The notes beneath the pieces are model-generated. The model was not told where the DNA came from. It did not search any database and worked only from the letters and a program-made list of their open reading frames with translations. Both the position numbers and the translations under genes were made by a program. Positions 21,244 through 33,628 of a stretch of DNA of 64,000 bases are shown here, piece by piece (within the stretch, counting starts at the first letter, position 1; each line of letters opens with the position of its first letter). The stretch lies in assembly GCA_013368445.1 (NCBI GenBank), contig JAACJO010000020.1, positions 558,001 through 622,000 of the forward strand, read 5' to 3'. This DNA is from Leucocoprinus leucothites (taxonomy: Eukaryota > Basidiomycota > Agaricomycetes > Agaricales > Agaricaceae).

Positions 21244-22747
21244 TCAATAGTACCTACATTCCCAGGATTGTATGAATCGGCTCTTTCGAATCAGGTACTG
21301 CACTGCTTCCAAACGTCCCATTTTTACTGCTTTGTGAAGAGCCGTATTATCCAAGATATCTATGTAAAATAGTCACTTGACTGTTTTCCCAAGTCCAGAA
21401 CACTCGCACTCACCTTTAGCATTTATATCAACTTGGCATTTCTCTACCAAGTATTCCATGACATCTAAGCATTCATTTTCAACCGCATCGTGAAGTGCTG
21501 TCATAGTAGAAATGTGAGTTAGCGGTCGTAAGATACAATAAGTCTCACCTGTCCTTGGAAAAAGTTTGGGATACTCATTTACTAAGTATTCGACGACGTC
21601 TAAAGACCCCTTTTTTATTGCAAAAGAAAATACTGAAAGTACAGCATGAGTAATTGAGCAAGAAGACGAGCAGCCTCTTACTATCTCGTCCAACGAGCGC
21701 CCCCCGCTTCAAAGCTGTGAGCGCTGCCTGAGATTCTCCCTCTTCCAACGCTTTCTCAACCTGCTCTGTAAGCTGCCGTGGTTGCCGATTGCGAAGGGTC
21801 TCTAAGATATCACGAATTGTAGACAACAGTAATAGGAGGGCAAGGATCTGTCCGAATGACCAGGAAGCGTCGCCTGGCTCCAAAAAACCAGTTGGAGCTC
21901 TTTTCAGCGTGTTTTCCGTAGAAATGACGAGGAGACTGTTGATGGTTGTGACCATTATCAGCCCGGGCCCTGCCATCAACAATTTCTGGAGACGATGGTC
22001 CTGTGGGCGGCACAGTTTGAGAATCCAGTGGGAATATATGACGAATACCGAAAGAAATGCCAAGGGAAGGATGAGGTTCAAGCCGGGGACGAGGAGGGAG
22101 GAGTAGACCAGTAGCGACCAGATTTTCAATCTCGCCGACAAGAATGAAATTGGCCATTTTATGAGGAAGATATGACCACTCATGGAACATACAGGAGAGT
22201 TTCCAAAAGCGAGAGGGTCACTCCAAAGCCAGATACCAACGGCTGACATGAACGTCAAGTGGAAGGACCCAATCAGCATGACGTCCTTCGACCCGAAAAT
22301 CACTTTCTTCATCAAGCTGGCCAACTCAGGCACGGTTGGGGTGTTTGTGGGTTCTGTGGTCGCGTCCTTTGCGCCTGTGGGGCTTGTGTTCTTCCCTACA
22401 TCTATCTTCAAGTCCATCTCGTGCATCAAGCGCAAAAGAAAAAACATGAGGGCATTCATGTCATTCATCCAGCTGAGGTTCAGGACAATCATAACGTGGA
22501 AGTTGGAGAGGGTATCGGTCGCTGCCCCCTGGATTATCGTTGAAAGAAGGATGCCATATGCAGTAAGGAGAATTGTGGTGGATTGTTTTTCAAACATCTC
22601 GAGTTCGACGTATGTGACCCTACCGTCCCAGAGGGCATGGATGACTGGGATCAGAGTCAAGTAATTCTGTGCATAGGTCGCGACTCGAGTTCCAATGCCA
22701 AAAATGTCAGTATTGGAGGCGATACAATAATCTGACGGGTTAGACAT
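21244..22747 (-). CDS. Multi-helix membrane protein with C-terminal ankyrin repeats, copy 1
   Basis: Predicted integral membrane protein. The ATG at 22747 (MSNPSDYCIASNTDIFG) is preferred over an upstream in-frame ATG at 22816, because the same MSN start is kept in the paralogue at 47798. The first exon (to about 21682) has several long hydrophobic segments, such as ILLTAYGILLSTIIQ, GLIMVTTINSLLVI and SFGQILALLLLLS, broken by a polar Thr/Pro-rich loop. A Gln/Glu-rich helix (QLTEQVEKALEEGESQAALT) then leads to three short exons of ankyrin type: IKKGSLDVVEYLV, ALHDAVENECLDVMEYLV, and NTALHKAVKMGRLEAVQYLI, ending at 21244. Introns are ~50 nt. Its family is unnamed to me. It is transcribed against both flanking GTPase genes. 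It may serve as a membrane anchor or sensor with a cytosolic ankyrin tail (inference). Confidence 0.75.
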
Positions 22748-23690
22748 GGGGACGGCTTGAATTGAAAGTGTCTCCACAATGATGAAGTTTGGAAAAGGGT
22801 AGGAGAGGTTGTTCAAGGTGAGGTTGGTAAAAAAGCACCTGGTAAAGACGCAATTCTGTTGGCGCCATCCTTACAGTACAATCAAGACATTCCAATTGGT
22901 CGAGAGGAAGCAACAGGAATGTTTGATAAATGATCTGGGGACAAATGTCAACGAGATGGGCAGTACTATCCGTGATCGTCAAGAATTCCATACTTCACAC
23001 CTTAGATCTAACTCCTCATTCGTGGGCGCTAAGATTCAATCTTGATCCGACTACCACGACAAACGAACGCTCGGTGCGATTGATCAGGTGCCTCCGTGTT
23101 TTACTTTTGGGACAGATGGAATTCTTCTATATAGTACTTCCTTGGTTCTATGGGAAAGGCACATGGATTTTATTGATCTGGAGACAACATGCAGCCCAAA
23201 TCTTGAATAAACACCAATTGTGAAATGAAGATACGTACTTGCATAGTTTCCAAGTCGGCGCCCTTGTCTAAGCATAACTCTGAGGCTTTAGAGATTTCAG
23301 CAGCCCTTTATATGGTGTGGATGTGGCCATGCTGGAACATGTCCAGGCAGAAGCTGCCTCTCTCACGGACAGGGGCTGTTGAACTTGGGCTTTGAGGTTC
23401 GACCTGAGGCTAGACATGGCTATCTGCCTATTTCTGGATGATACTCCGTTTTGGGACCCTGCCTATTAGAGCATTTAATGAACATGATGTTGGCCTGACC
23501 CAGAGCCTCCACCCACGCATACGCTGTAGTCACTTGGGCTTAGTGACGGAGGACGCCGAATTATCAGAGTCCGCCGGAACGAAAAAGCCGGAATTACTCT
23601 CCATCCAACCCATCGTCCTGCCAACCTATCCACTCTGCTTGCTGAGCTAGAGCGATAGAACGAAGAATTGCATTGGAAACTTTTCCACAA

Positions 23691-24794
23691 ATGGATAGAC
23701 GCCAGCCAGATGCAGGTATGTTGTGCCCTATTATTTGATCATCGAGCTTGTTCTGAATTTCCCTGGCCCTACCAGATGCCTCCTGTCAGCAAGTTCACTG
23801 TGTTTGCATCTTCCAGTACTGATTCCATATAGCTCCAGCTTCCAATGCGCCGGTCCTGCTGACTAAATTGAAAGCCCCCAAAACTCAGAATATCATCGTC
23901 TTTGGTGGTCGGGGAGCTGGAAAGAGCAGCATTATCAATATGCTTGTTGGTAAAGACGATGCTCGTACAGGCCACGATGCTATCGGGGCAACTGCAGAAA
24001 ATGTACCTTACGAAACCTCGATCAAAGGTTCGAAGTACAAGCTCTGGGATACTGCTGGGCTCAATGAGGGGGTCAGGGGCAAGGTTCCAACGAACGAAGC
24101 ATTCCACAAGCTCGGTGACCTAATCCTTACTCTGAGTGGCGACGACAGCGAGGGTGTCAGTCTCCTGGTGTACTGCATCTTTGGCTCTCGGTTTGGGCTC
24201 GACCACACTCGGTACAACTACGACATTTTTGTTCGAAAAATCTGCGAAAATAAGGTCCCAGTCGTCATGGTAATCACGGGGCTTGAGAACGAAGAGCCGA
24301 TGGAGGGCTGGTGGACCAAGAATGAGAAAGAGTTCCTTGGAATGCCATTGAAAGGCCACGCTTGCGTGACCGCCATAAAGGGCAGGAAGGATGCGTACAA
24401 GAAAGAATACGGCGAATCAACAGCCACTATCCAAGCGATGATCAAGAAATATTGCCCCAGAAGCACCTGGAAGGTCGCATCTGATGCAGACTCGACTTGG
24501 AACAAGCACGTCGAATTAGTGATTCGAGGAGACAGAGGGTCCCATCGTTCGGGTGGCAAGAAGGGAAAGCGACCAAGCGACAAACCAGCCCCATCTGGCA
24601 AAGGTGGGTGCACGCTCCTTCTGATAACCGGTGTCCATTTCTTGATCACTTTCGATGCACACTGCATTCTCGTTCTAGACAAACATACCGACGAGAACCG
24701 TGTTATGAGACCTATCAGAGAGCCCAGACCAGGTCGGTATCTCTACCGTGACATATTCAAACTGTGCTGTTCGCTGATCTTGTCTAGATACTGA
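23691..24794 (+). CDS. P-loop GTPase, cassette gene B, copy 1
   Basis: Predicted GTPase of ~331 aa. My exon model is 23691-23715, a 9-nt micro-exon 23776-23784, and 23833-24794; it keeps frame exactly and the same architecture works for copy 2. G1 is GGRGAGKSS (residues ~36-44), G3 is WDTAGLNEG, and the G4 position again reads VITGLEN rather than N/TKxD. KKEYGESTATIQAMIKKY follows the G domain. The C-terminal third has a hydrophobic stretch (LLLITGVHFLITF) and ends at RYLYRDIFKLCC; there is no CaaX box. B differs clearly from gene A (DTAGLNEG against DTVGL), so A and B diverged before the cassette was duplicated. Function unknown. Confidence 0.78.
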
Positions 24795-25379
24795 GGGACA
24801 AAGGCCCAGCACCCCGAAGAGGGACCAGCAAAACCCAAGGCAACGCTGGCGTGCGATCTCTAACTTTCTGCTTTCCCCTCTAAAGGTTTTCAACAGAAGA
24901 GCCAATGAGCCGGATGCTTGAACTCAATAGGTGATTAGCACTGCACCCTGTTATATCTCCGAAGTTTGCATATCTGGGAGCGATTGTAGTTCGTATATTG
25001 TTAACTCGTGAAGTTCACCATCCTATGCGTAATATGCCATTCATGTACTGCTAAAATAGAGGTCTCCCTAAGTCATCAGCGCTCCCTCCTCCCCCAAACA
25101 GGAGAGTAAGCGAGCCTACAGGGAAGTACAGCTTGCGCCAAGGCGAGCTATCCTACTGAAAACTATCTACCTGTATCAAACCACAGGTATTGATAAAACC
25201 AAACGAACAAGCGGTAACGCAGAGGTTTGTCATGAGGGAACGGAATCCTTGAAAATGCTAAGTCGTGTCCATAGCGGCGAAAACCAATGTTCTATAGATT
25301 GATTCGCCTAGAATGTTTCAAAGGGAAAGAAGACGATTCCTACACGACTTGCGAAATGTTTTCTCAATCATGCATTCTT

Positions 25380-26230
25380 CCTCGATCACATTCGCATTGA
25401 CTTCACACTGCTAAATAAACGATCAGTTTAAGGTGAACTCAAGTAGTTAATAACAAGAATCCCACTCACGATATTGACGATACCAGCTTTAAGGGTATGC
25501 ATGGTCTGCAAACCACCGTTCAACACAAAGGAAACCGAATTGTTCTATATGTGAATGGGTGACCATGTATCGCGAAAGCGGTCGGTATCCGGTTCTCCGG
25601 TTTCAAAAGGCGAATGAACCACAGTACCAGACCGCATATCTCATCTTGGGATCAAACTACTCACCCAAAACGCTAAACAATGCTACCTTAAAGATGAAAA
25701 ATGGCAAACAGTAGAAAGGATCATGAGTGACTCGCTTCAATTGACTGACAGGAGTTTGTGGGTTTGTGTTGGGGCCCTGATAAGTGAACAACTCTCAAAT
25801 GACAGATACTTCAACCACTTACGAGCAATCTGAATGAACCTGATCACAGTAGGGTGACCAAGGATAGTAGTTGCAAGTCTCAGGCTTGGGGTGAGCGTGA
25901 ATTTTGGACGAACCAGGAAGGTCGGATGCAATAGAAATGATAGAACTAGTACCGTATGTACTGCACTGGAGTATGTGCACAAAACCTGGAGGGCGAAGGA
26001 TGACACTGGAGGGAACAGCATAATCACGCCGGGCATGCGTAGCTATGTGGCCAGACAAAGCGCCGATTAGATCAAGGATCGCTAGGAGGTACGCCTTAGC
26101 ACTGGCCAACGTTTTGTCCTCAGATCGTAGAACCCTTGCCTGTAGAACAATTCCTTTGTTTTGGTTCAGCGCATTGGGCCTCACCCTCCTTTACAAGTCT
26201 GCTCAATGTACCGTTGACTCGTCGGAATAG
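25380..26230 (-). other. Fragments of an unassigned minus-strand gene
   Basis: Several minus-strand pieces look coding and have splice-like borders. Examples are a segment reading TTILGHPTVIRFIQIA before a GTAAGT donor (near 25830), one reading QLKRVTHDPFYCLPFFIFK (near 25740-25690), and one reading NGGLQTMHTLKAGIVNI before a GTGAGT donor (near 25525-25470). I could not chain them into one protein or name a family. The 25680-26230 part is repeated at 50620-51220. The 25265-25400 part is repeated near 52500-52640. It may be a real small gene in copy 1 or a decayed one. Confidence 0.3.
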
Positions 26231-26295
26231 CCCGGGACATATGCGTTTTATACAGCTGGAAAACAGATAGAGGCGTAATTGCCATGGTATTGATT

Positions 26296-27984
26296 TTAAG
26301 TAGTAACTTCATCATATCGTATAATCCTGAGACGTTGGCTAGGAGGAGTTGATTTTTCCTGCAATCCAGGTTGAACACCTCCACGAAGAACACCAACACG
26401 TTTCATAGCAAGGAGCTGTCAGAAGAGATAAGCATCACATCCTCATCTCGAACGACATCAACACTCACGTTATGTGCATTGTTCGAGTGATCATAGACGC
26501 CGCCGAAGAAGGCTGCTGTTGCGTCTTGACCAATCTTCCGGGCCAATAATGCGGAACCTCCAGGATGCTCGTCGATGAAGCCCGAAACATCATGGATGAA
26601 GCCAGCTATGACAATTAAGGGTCGAGTTGTAGACTGTGCTTGAACTGGCAGGTGGTCTGTGAGGTTTGTTCAAGTTCTCAAGAATTTACTCACAGTTTTC
26701 CCAGTCAATGACAGGTAAGTCGCTGGTGATAGTCGGCCAATCAATACCGTCTTGTTTTTCTTTCAACTTCTTTAGTTGCATGGTGAGCTCAGACTTTTGG
26801 ATTTCATTCTCAGGGAAAACCTGGATGGATTCAATTTCCACTTGTTACATAACTGGATCAAATAGGGCAGACCTTCAAATTGCTGGCGAGTCCTAGCTTC
26901 TGGCAGGCCCAGATGAACCACTTAGTTGGATCATACTGATACCATTTGACGCCGTTACGATAGTCCATGGGGAACTGATGGTGGAAATTGTGGTAACCTT
27001 CACCAAGAGTAACCAGAGCAGTGAACAAATGGTCGCGGGATGTCTTCTTGTCGTCATACGAGGCCTCTCCTAGCCAGTGAGCAAGCGAGTTAACGGAGAA
27101 GGTAATCTTTGAGATCAGCTTTGTGAGTCTTATACTTTTCAGAAGTGCTAGAGACGTAGAACCCACATGATAGAGGTAACATATGCGAAATGTGACAGCG
27201 TAGACAACACATCCGCTGATATTTTCACCCCAGCACAGGTAGGGAATAATCCCTGGAACAATGATCGACACGAGAAGAACTAGGATGGCGTAGTGCCTAC
27301 GCTGCCACTGTACGACGGGATCCTTTCTCAGATCGCTGATATCTGCAACTCCGATTTCGTGTCGTGGAAGAAAAAGCAACCACCCCGCATGTGAATGCCA
27401 AAGGCCTTGAGGGGCGCCGTATGGATCGAGTTCTGTATCGGTATAACGATGATGAACACGATGTCGATAGCACCACCACTCAATGTCATGTTGTGCGGCA
27501 CCCGCACCGAGGGCTGCAAGAATATATTGAAGGGGCAACGACGCGTTGTAAGAGCGGTGTGACCAAAGGCGATGATATCCGGCAGTGATGCTCAAGGCGA
27601 GGAGGTAAGCATATAGAATGGCAAAGAGGAGGGTTTTCCAGCGACAGGTAGTACCGAAAATGGGCCAAGAAGACCCAGGCCATGGGTCAGGATAGCGATA
27701 AGGCAATGAGGCTTATGAATGCCCTTGTATGAGCTGCCCAGTGTAAGCGAAGATAGGGTATTCCGTATCTTCAGAATACGGATGAAAAAGTTGTCTGGAG
27801 CACGACGGTGGACAGCTGGTGAAGGGCCATGATGGGGATGGGCATCAACTCCGGGTGTCTGGTCCATCACAATGGTCAATGTCAAGAGGTAGAGGCCAAC
27901 CTTCGGACGTGCCATAAAATTAAGTAATGCGGCATTCAAACCATTCTTCTGTCGTGGTGAACGTGACCTCTCTTCGATGTCCAT
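26296..27984 (-). CDS. Delta-9 acyl-CoA desaturase with C-terminal cytochrome b5 domain
   Basis: ER desaturase of the OLE1 type that inserts the 9-10 double bond in stearoyl/palmitoyl-CoA. ATG at 27984 ([15 protein letters not shown]). An intron with a GTATTC donor near 27782 joins the N-terminal exon to the catalytic part. His boxes: [24 protein letters not shown] and [16 protein letters not shown], each with the spacing usual for the family. [12 protein letters not shown] precedes the last box. After an intron near 26860 comes the cytochrome b5 domain: [20 protein letters not shown] holds one heme His, and YDHSNNAHN carries the second. A short exon, [15 protein letters not shown], leads to the stop at 26296. 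A 48-nt stop-free segment at about 27170-27120 looks like an in-frame intron. The order of domains matches fungal OLE1. Confidence 0.88.
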
Positions 27985-28456
27985 GAGCACAACTCAGCTG
28001 ATGAATCACGCCTACCTCCGTCTGCTTCTCGTACGATTATCTCGACATACGTGAGATGAAGATGATCGACGTTTGATATCGCACTGCCAAAGATCATCGA
28101 TCAGGTTTAACACTAAGACAGTATCACCAGCGCGCACGGAGTCAAGCCACTGCAGAGTAGCATTCATTGTTTGACCCCGAGGAAAGCAAACCTATGCCGG
28201 GAATCATATGATAATATACACCACATCTATCCTTCGGTCAAATTGTCACATCTTTTCCGGAATTGTTATCAGTTGTAGCAATTTGGTACTGCTTCTTTTT
28301 GTTTTCGGCACTTAGACTCATGACAGGGAGTACAGATCTAGATTTCTACGTGCAAATTCATCTACCAAATCTTGTACTACTGCCTTCCATCTCTGCGGAG
28401 CGATGCACATAGTAAGAAATATAAGCACGGAAGAAAAGAACAAGGAAGTCCCATGA
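27985..28456. other. Intergenic between delta-9 desaturase and P450
   Basis: About 470 bp, the 5' side of the desaturase gene and the 3' side of the P450 gene. No ORF with motifs is seen. Confidence 0.45.
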
Positions 28457-30783
28457 TCAAATTGCTTTACGCTGAACTCGACGGATCCTAAGTGGCATAT
28501 TATCCTTTGGCTCTGATGTGGCCACGACAGGAGCGGTCAACAAAATTTTGAATACAAGACGTGAGTAACTTACTCATCGTAATCATTGCCGTCGGTTTCG
28601 GAATCTGTCCTTCATACGCCAAGTCAAACTCGAAGTTCGCAATCAAGGATCTACACGTCATATTTCCAGATCAACATCAAACAGAACCATAAGATGTGCC
28701 GGCACAGAACACTCACGCCAGCACGGTCTTCATCTCAATAATTGCCATCGTCTTTCCAATGCAAGCGTGCGGCCCTACAATGAATGACATCAACGAGTAT
28801 TGCGAGTGATAACTCTTGGGTAGATTCAGCCATCGTTCAGGTCGGAATTCCTCAGCGTCAGGGCCCCAGATGGCTTGCCATGTGTTTATGACGCGAATCT
28901 GATATACGATGTCGTTAGCCTTTACATCAACCCTTTAGGGTTGATGACTTACAGGGATGTAGAGTATCGTGTTTTTGGGAACATAAACACCGTCAAGATA
29001 ATCGGCATTTCCGGTTTTACGAAAAGTCATTGGAACAGGTGGAAGGACACGAAGACTCTCCATTCTGTATGGCGTTCAGTGGTATCAGTACTCCCCCCTA
29101 CAGATCAGAAAATCAAACCTACACAACGCAGTCAAGCCATTGCAGTTCTTTCAGCGTTCGATATTCCGGTCTTGAATCAGCAGCTAAAATGGGCGTGACT
29201 TCTTCGCGAAGCTTATCTTGAGCCTCTTTGTTCAGCGCAAGAAGGTATAAAGTCTAAATACAAGGCGAAATCAGTGTCAGCGCAACAGAGAAACAAAGGC
29301 CCAAAGACATACCCAAGCAAGGCCGGAAGCGGTCGTCTCATGACCAGCACCGAGGAAAGTCAGCTAACTCGGCGCCTCAGCACAACTGAAGAGTGGGGAC
29401 AAGGGGATACTGGACGTACAACTTGATCCATCATGGCCTCATCGCTCAGACTATATCCCATCGGCTCGCTCTCCAAACTCTCCTTCCTAGCTCTAACAAG
29501 TAGACTCATGATATCTTTCTTCCTTTCTTGCTCCATCTCAGTAGCATGGCTCTCCCTCAATTTCTCCTCTAGCATTTCTCTGGAAATTTCACGAATCTTG
29601 TGCATTGACTCGACAACGACGGCTAAATCGCCTGCAGAAAAAATGGACACCAGTTTAAGGATGCTAGAGGGGAGGGGCAGGAGGACGTACGGAAACCAGG
29701 TATCATTGCAAGCAATCTACGAGTTCTCCAGGCAAATTTGCTTCCTATGTACTGCGTAAACCCTGGTATACTCACGAGGCCAATTAACCAGGCAGAATTA
29801 GGGCCACTTTGAAGAGCAATCATCTTTTCGTAGGCAAAGGCAAGGTCGTTATGCGGGTCATGTAGGGAATTGGAGTCGTAGGCAAAGGCGGTGTTGCAAA
29901 TAATGTCGAGGGTGACCTTCGACACTACGAGAGGCGTCAAATATTCATATAGTTCAAAGAAGAATAGATGCTCACTCCATTCGTACATCGGTAACACGAC
30001 ACCCTCATCTGGGTGCCTTGCTGAGATGATTTGACCGGTGAAAACCCGGAGAAGGCTATCTATGGCCTCATGGTACTTGTCCATCTCTGAGCGCATTTTC
30101 AATCGATTGACAGAGGTAGAAGTGGGTGACAAAACGTACGCGAGGTCAGATTTGGCAGCGAGAAGGCAGGGTTCATCATCCTCCTCATCTGCCTATGATC
30201 GTTCTTCTCGACCGTCAACAGTCCGTAGCCAGTAACCAGCCCCAAAATGCTCTGCAAGAATTCCGGCTACAAGGCTTACTATTAGCACATCATCAGGGCT
30301 GATAGTCGACTCGTGAATAACTTACTCGAGGGTACTCAGTCCACTCCCTCACCAACACCCTCTCACAAGCCTCTGGGCTCAAAAACATTAACCTCTCAAT
30401 ACCCAGAGGCCCAACGACCCTAACGACGCCCTTGTCGCCTCCATGTTGTTTGAACCAAGCACGTTGAGGAATACCTGCCTCACCATTGATGATAGCCGGG
30501 AATTGTCCTTTGATTGGGGCGGTGATCCAAGCGAAAGGGTTGTACCACGGAGGAGTTGGAAAGAGCGGTGGGCCAGGGATATGGCGGAGAGGGGAGACGT
30601 AGAGTGGATAAATGATCGTCCGGTATATGGCGAACGCTGGAACGAGGGCTTTGAGGAAAGAGTGGAGGGGAGACGGGGAGAGGACGTACCAGAAATGAGA
30701 GAGAGAGCTATCAAGGGGACGCAGTGTTCCCAGGTCAATTCGTATGCTTGTCGAAGAAACGTATTCAATGACGGGCCCGTCAT
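28457..30783 (-). CDS. Cytochrome P450 monooxygenase
   Basis: Membrane-anchored heme-thiolate oxygenase. The ATG at 30783 (MTGPSLNTFLRQAYEL) opens a hydrophobic N-terminal anchor, followed after an intron by the Pro-rich hinge RHIPGPPLFPTPPW. Later exons give GYGLLTVEKNDHRQMRR (C-helix region, near 30220-30180), TPLVVSKVTLDIICNTAF, the I-helix LTFLGAGHETTASGLAW (near 29355), the ExxR motif in ESLRVLPPVP (near 29065), PERWLNLPKS, and the heme loop FIVGPHACIGKTMAI (near 28770) with the Cys ligand. The Arg usual before the heme Cys is His here. The stop is at 28457. It is cut by many introns and no lesion was seen. It sits next to the terpene cyclase blocks, so oxidation of a drimane product is a reasonable guess. 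A decayed relative lies at 52.85-53.34 kb. Confidence 0.88.
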
Positions 30784-31879
30784 CTTGATAGGATGTGAAT
30801 GGGATTAGACAGGCGAACCACGGCACCGTCCAAGTTCGAGAGCGTTATAAGCAAGTTTGAGGTAAAGGATATCAAATCAAGTTCTCCGTATCATTGAGGG
30901 AGCAGTAATTGACATTTGATTTTCAGTTACATCAGACCTTTGACGTGAATTCAATCGAACGAGGGTAAAATGGGGACGATAAAAGCCTTTTCTGAGCATC
31001 TCGTGGGACAGAAAGCGAGGTAAACGGAGATATGGGTGGTCAAGTGATGTGGAGTGATGGGCATATGCAGTTGCATGTGAAATTTGAGCTTCGTGGATGG
31101 GACTTCGGGGTCAAATCTTTGGGATATGGTGTCAACCCTGACCAGTACTGAGTGAACACCAGACTCGACTGAAAATCAGATGCACTTGGGATAGATACTG
31201 CGCGGTGCTGCGGTGACAAAACTGGAGAAGGTAGTGTTTTGCCTCTCGAAGATTGTTGACGCCATTTTCCCCGAGGATACTCAGGATCTCATTGGTGGCC
31301 GGCGATGGGTACATACTTGAGTGACAGAAAACAAACAAAACGTGGCTGCACTGATGCACTGATTACATCACGTATTTTAAGCACCGATCAGTGATCGCCT
31401 TTGGCGACCGTCAATTAAGCAACAATGGACTTGGCGTCCTCGAACGAAAAGTCAATGGGACAATGGGACTGGGGACCATGGCATATGCCTCGAGAAGGAT
31501 TTGAGCTGAGTCTTAGCCTACTTAATCGTGTGTCTTGACCAGACTTACAGTACCTCAGGTATCAGGCTTAGTGGTATGCAATAGCATTTCATTAACTCAC
31601 TCGGGCAACCCCCGGGTGTAGCACAATCCTCTGGGACATTTCTAAAATAATAATGTTAGCTCATCCGAAGAAACATTACACTTAATATCTACCAAATCCA
31701 CGCACGACGCCGATCACAAACCCGCCAACAATAGCACTGTCCCTAGTATGAGGTTTAACACCGTGCGTCCTCAGGCTCTAGTGTCGATGGATAGATGATC
31801 ATCGATCACGGTAATCGACGGAGCATTGGCGTCTACACTTTTTGTTTCCAGTCCCTTCAATCGAAGCAATGTATTATCG
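30784..31879. other. Intergenic, no gene seen
   Basis: About 1.1 kb between the P450 start and the first terpene cyclase block. Short ORFs on either strand show no motif and no supporting splice structure. Confidence 0.45.
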
Positions 31880-33628
31880 CTCGGATTAAAGGACTACCGG
31901 CAGTACCCATCAGGGGCCGTGCGAAGTTGTCCCTGTGTGTAACCGCCTGTTCGTCCCGAACACAGCCCATACATTAGCAGTGGGCTTTTCCTAACCATAT
32001 CCTCCATCTTTATACACATACCCAGGACTCAGACGCCTTCTGTTTTCCGCGTTAACCAATTTTAATACTTGTTCAATTCAGTATGAGGACTCGGCGTTGC
32101 GATTTGCGAAACTACTCCCCCGAACATCCAGTGTCAATCACACAGAAGTTTTCACCCTGGACTTGGGATCGAAGCTATGGTGATTAACTCTGCCCACATT
32201 CCGGCCAAACCTTATGGTACGCATAGTGGAATTTACACTCATAGCGTTCTAGAGGGATCAAGAGAGATTCATGACAGCCGACCGCGCTGGGCCAAGGATA
32301 GTGTAATCTAATTCTCTAGAATTGCGGCATCTCGTCACTGACCTCACCTTCAGTCAGGCTCCCAGGCTCTTAGAATTGGAACTGGGTGTCTGCCGAGAGG
32401 CACCTCAGTGCAGTCGACTCCTCTTGCACCACTATCCATGACCTGTCCTCGGTACCAAAGACTCAATTCGGACAACTTGGGCTCTGTTTTACTCCCAGCC
32501 TTAGTAGCCTGGCCCCTACTCGTACCACAGCCCCTCTTTCTATTTCCACTCATCGAGTCCTAGTGTCTCCATCCAAAAAAGAAACTAGTAGTTCTCCACC
32601 ATTCCCCACCAGTGGTTCCTATTGGAGATTAAAGGCCTTCAAACGCCCGTCAGTTGGATCTCCCTCGGTCCTAACAGTGCACATCGTCACCCATATCGAC
32701 GACTCTAACCTAGCTGGGACACTTGTTTTCCACTCACACTGAAGCTCTGATGTCTCATTTCAATCCTGCTGCTCCCCTCGAGGCACTCGGTTCGGTCTAT
32801 TCGGGATAGACTTGATCCAAAAGGCTTTCTGTTTGAAAGAGTGATATGGGGAATTGTTATAGCTTGACCACTGACCCAGCAACATAGTGTCAAAATCCAA
32901 GGGTCAGCGCAAGGCATCGCACGGCAGGAAAACGAATATGTACTACTTACTGAGGATTCCAATTGCCAGCCAGTTCTCGTAAAGAAAGTTGGTTATACAA
33001 GTGCGTAACCTTACACAGCATGTCCTCCAGCACCTTGTTCATTAAATTTGGTAGTTGATTTTGATTAACCCTGAGCCGCATGGAACATCCAGAAAGGGAA
33101 TGGTGGTGCCGTTCTTTGCTGCTTTGCTGCAAGCACACTTCGGTGCATCGTCATTTCGAGAGAGAGAAAAAGATATATCGCTTCGAGTGTAACGTCGAGC
33201 CCAATGCCACACTAATCTTGGAGATTGTTCAAGCCGTCACTCGCTCTCCCTTGTTTGTCATTAGGGTCACCTTGTCTCCGCCCCTCAGCCGGCTATGACA
33301 ATAAACGGGAGCCTCTTCCCTTCCTTGTCATGGTCTTGATCCATTCATCAGTTTATTTTGCTTCATCGGATCTGTCAGCTCGACCAGTATTCATAGTTCC
33401 CATCTTCGAATGTTTTGGCATCCATCATCCAAGCCGGCGCGGTTCTCACTGACCGGATATCTTAACTTTAGTTTTCCCGAGTTCTTGGCCGTTGAAGAGA
33501 ATCACGTCGTGTATTTACCCCGCCGAGCTTATACAACGACTACTTAAGCAAATGGTACCACCTTCAACTTCACTGTTCCTCCTCCCAGCTCTTTGCTACC
33601 AACTTTCTAACCCTCTGATCTCATCACC

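Larger units (their letters stand above)
18340..26275. repeat. Segmental duplication, GTPase cassette copy 1
   Basis: About 8 kb is repeated in diverged form at about 44080-51220, same order and orientation: noncoding leader, GTPase A (+), ankyrin membrane protein (-), GTPase B (+), 3' flank. Noncoding parts also match: AGGAAATATAAGCTCCGG upstream of both A genes, and ATATTGTTAACTCGTGAAGT after both B genes. The right edge (GGACATATGCG...AGAGGCGT) ends within ~20 bp of the stop of the delta-9 desaturase gene. Copy 1 carries one insertion (18525-19180) that copy 2 lacks. Ends are approximate, judged by eye. Confidence 0.8.

Noticed and set aside
32350..32750. 118-codon plus-strand ORF in the leader of terpene block 1
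   Set aside because: The homologous DNA in block 2 (about 37.85-38.2 kb) does not keep the frame, so it is not selected as protein.
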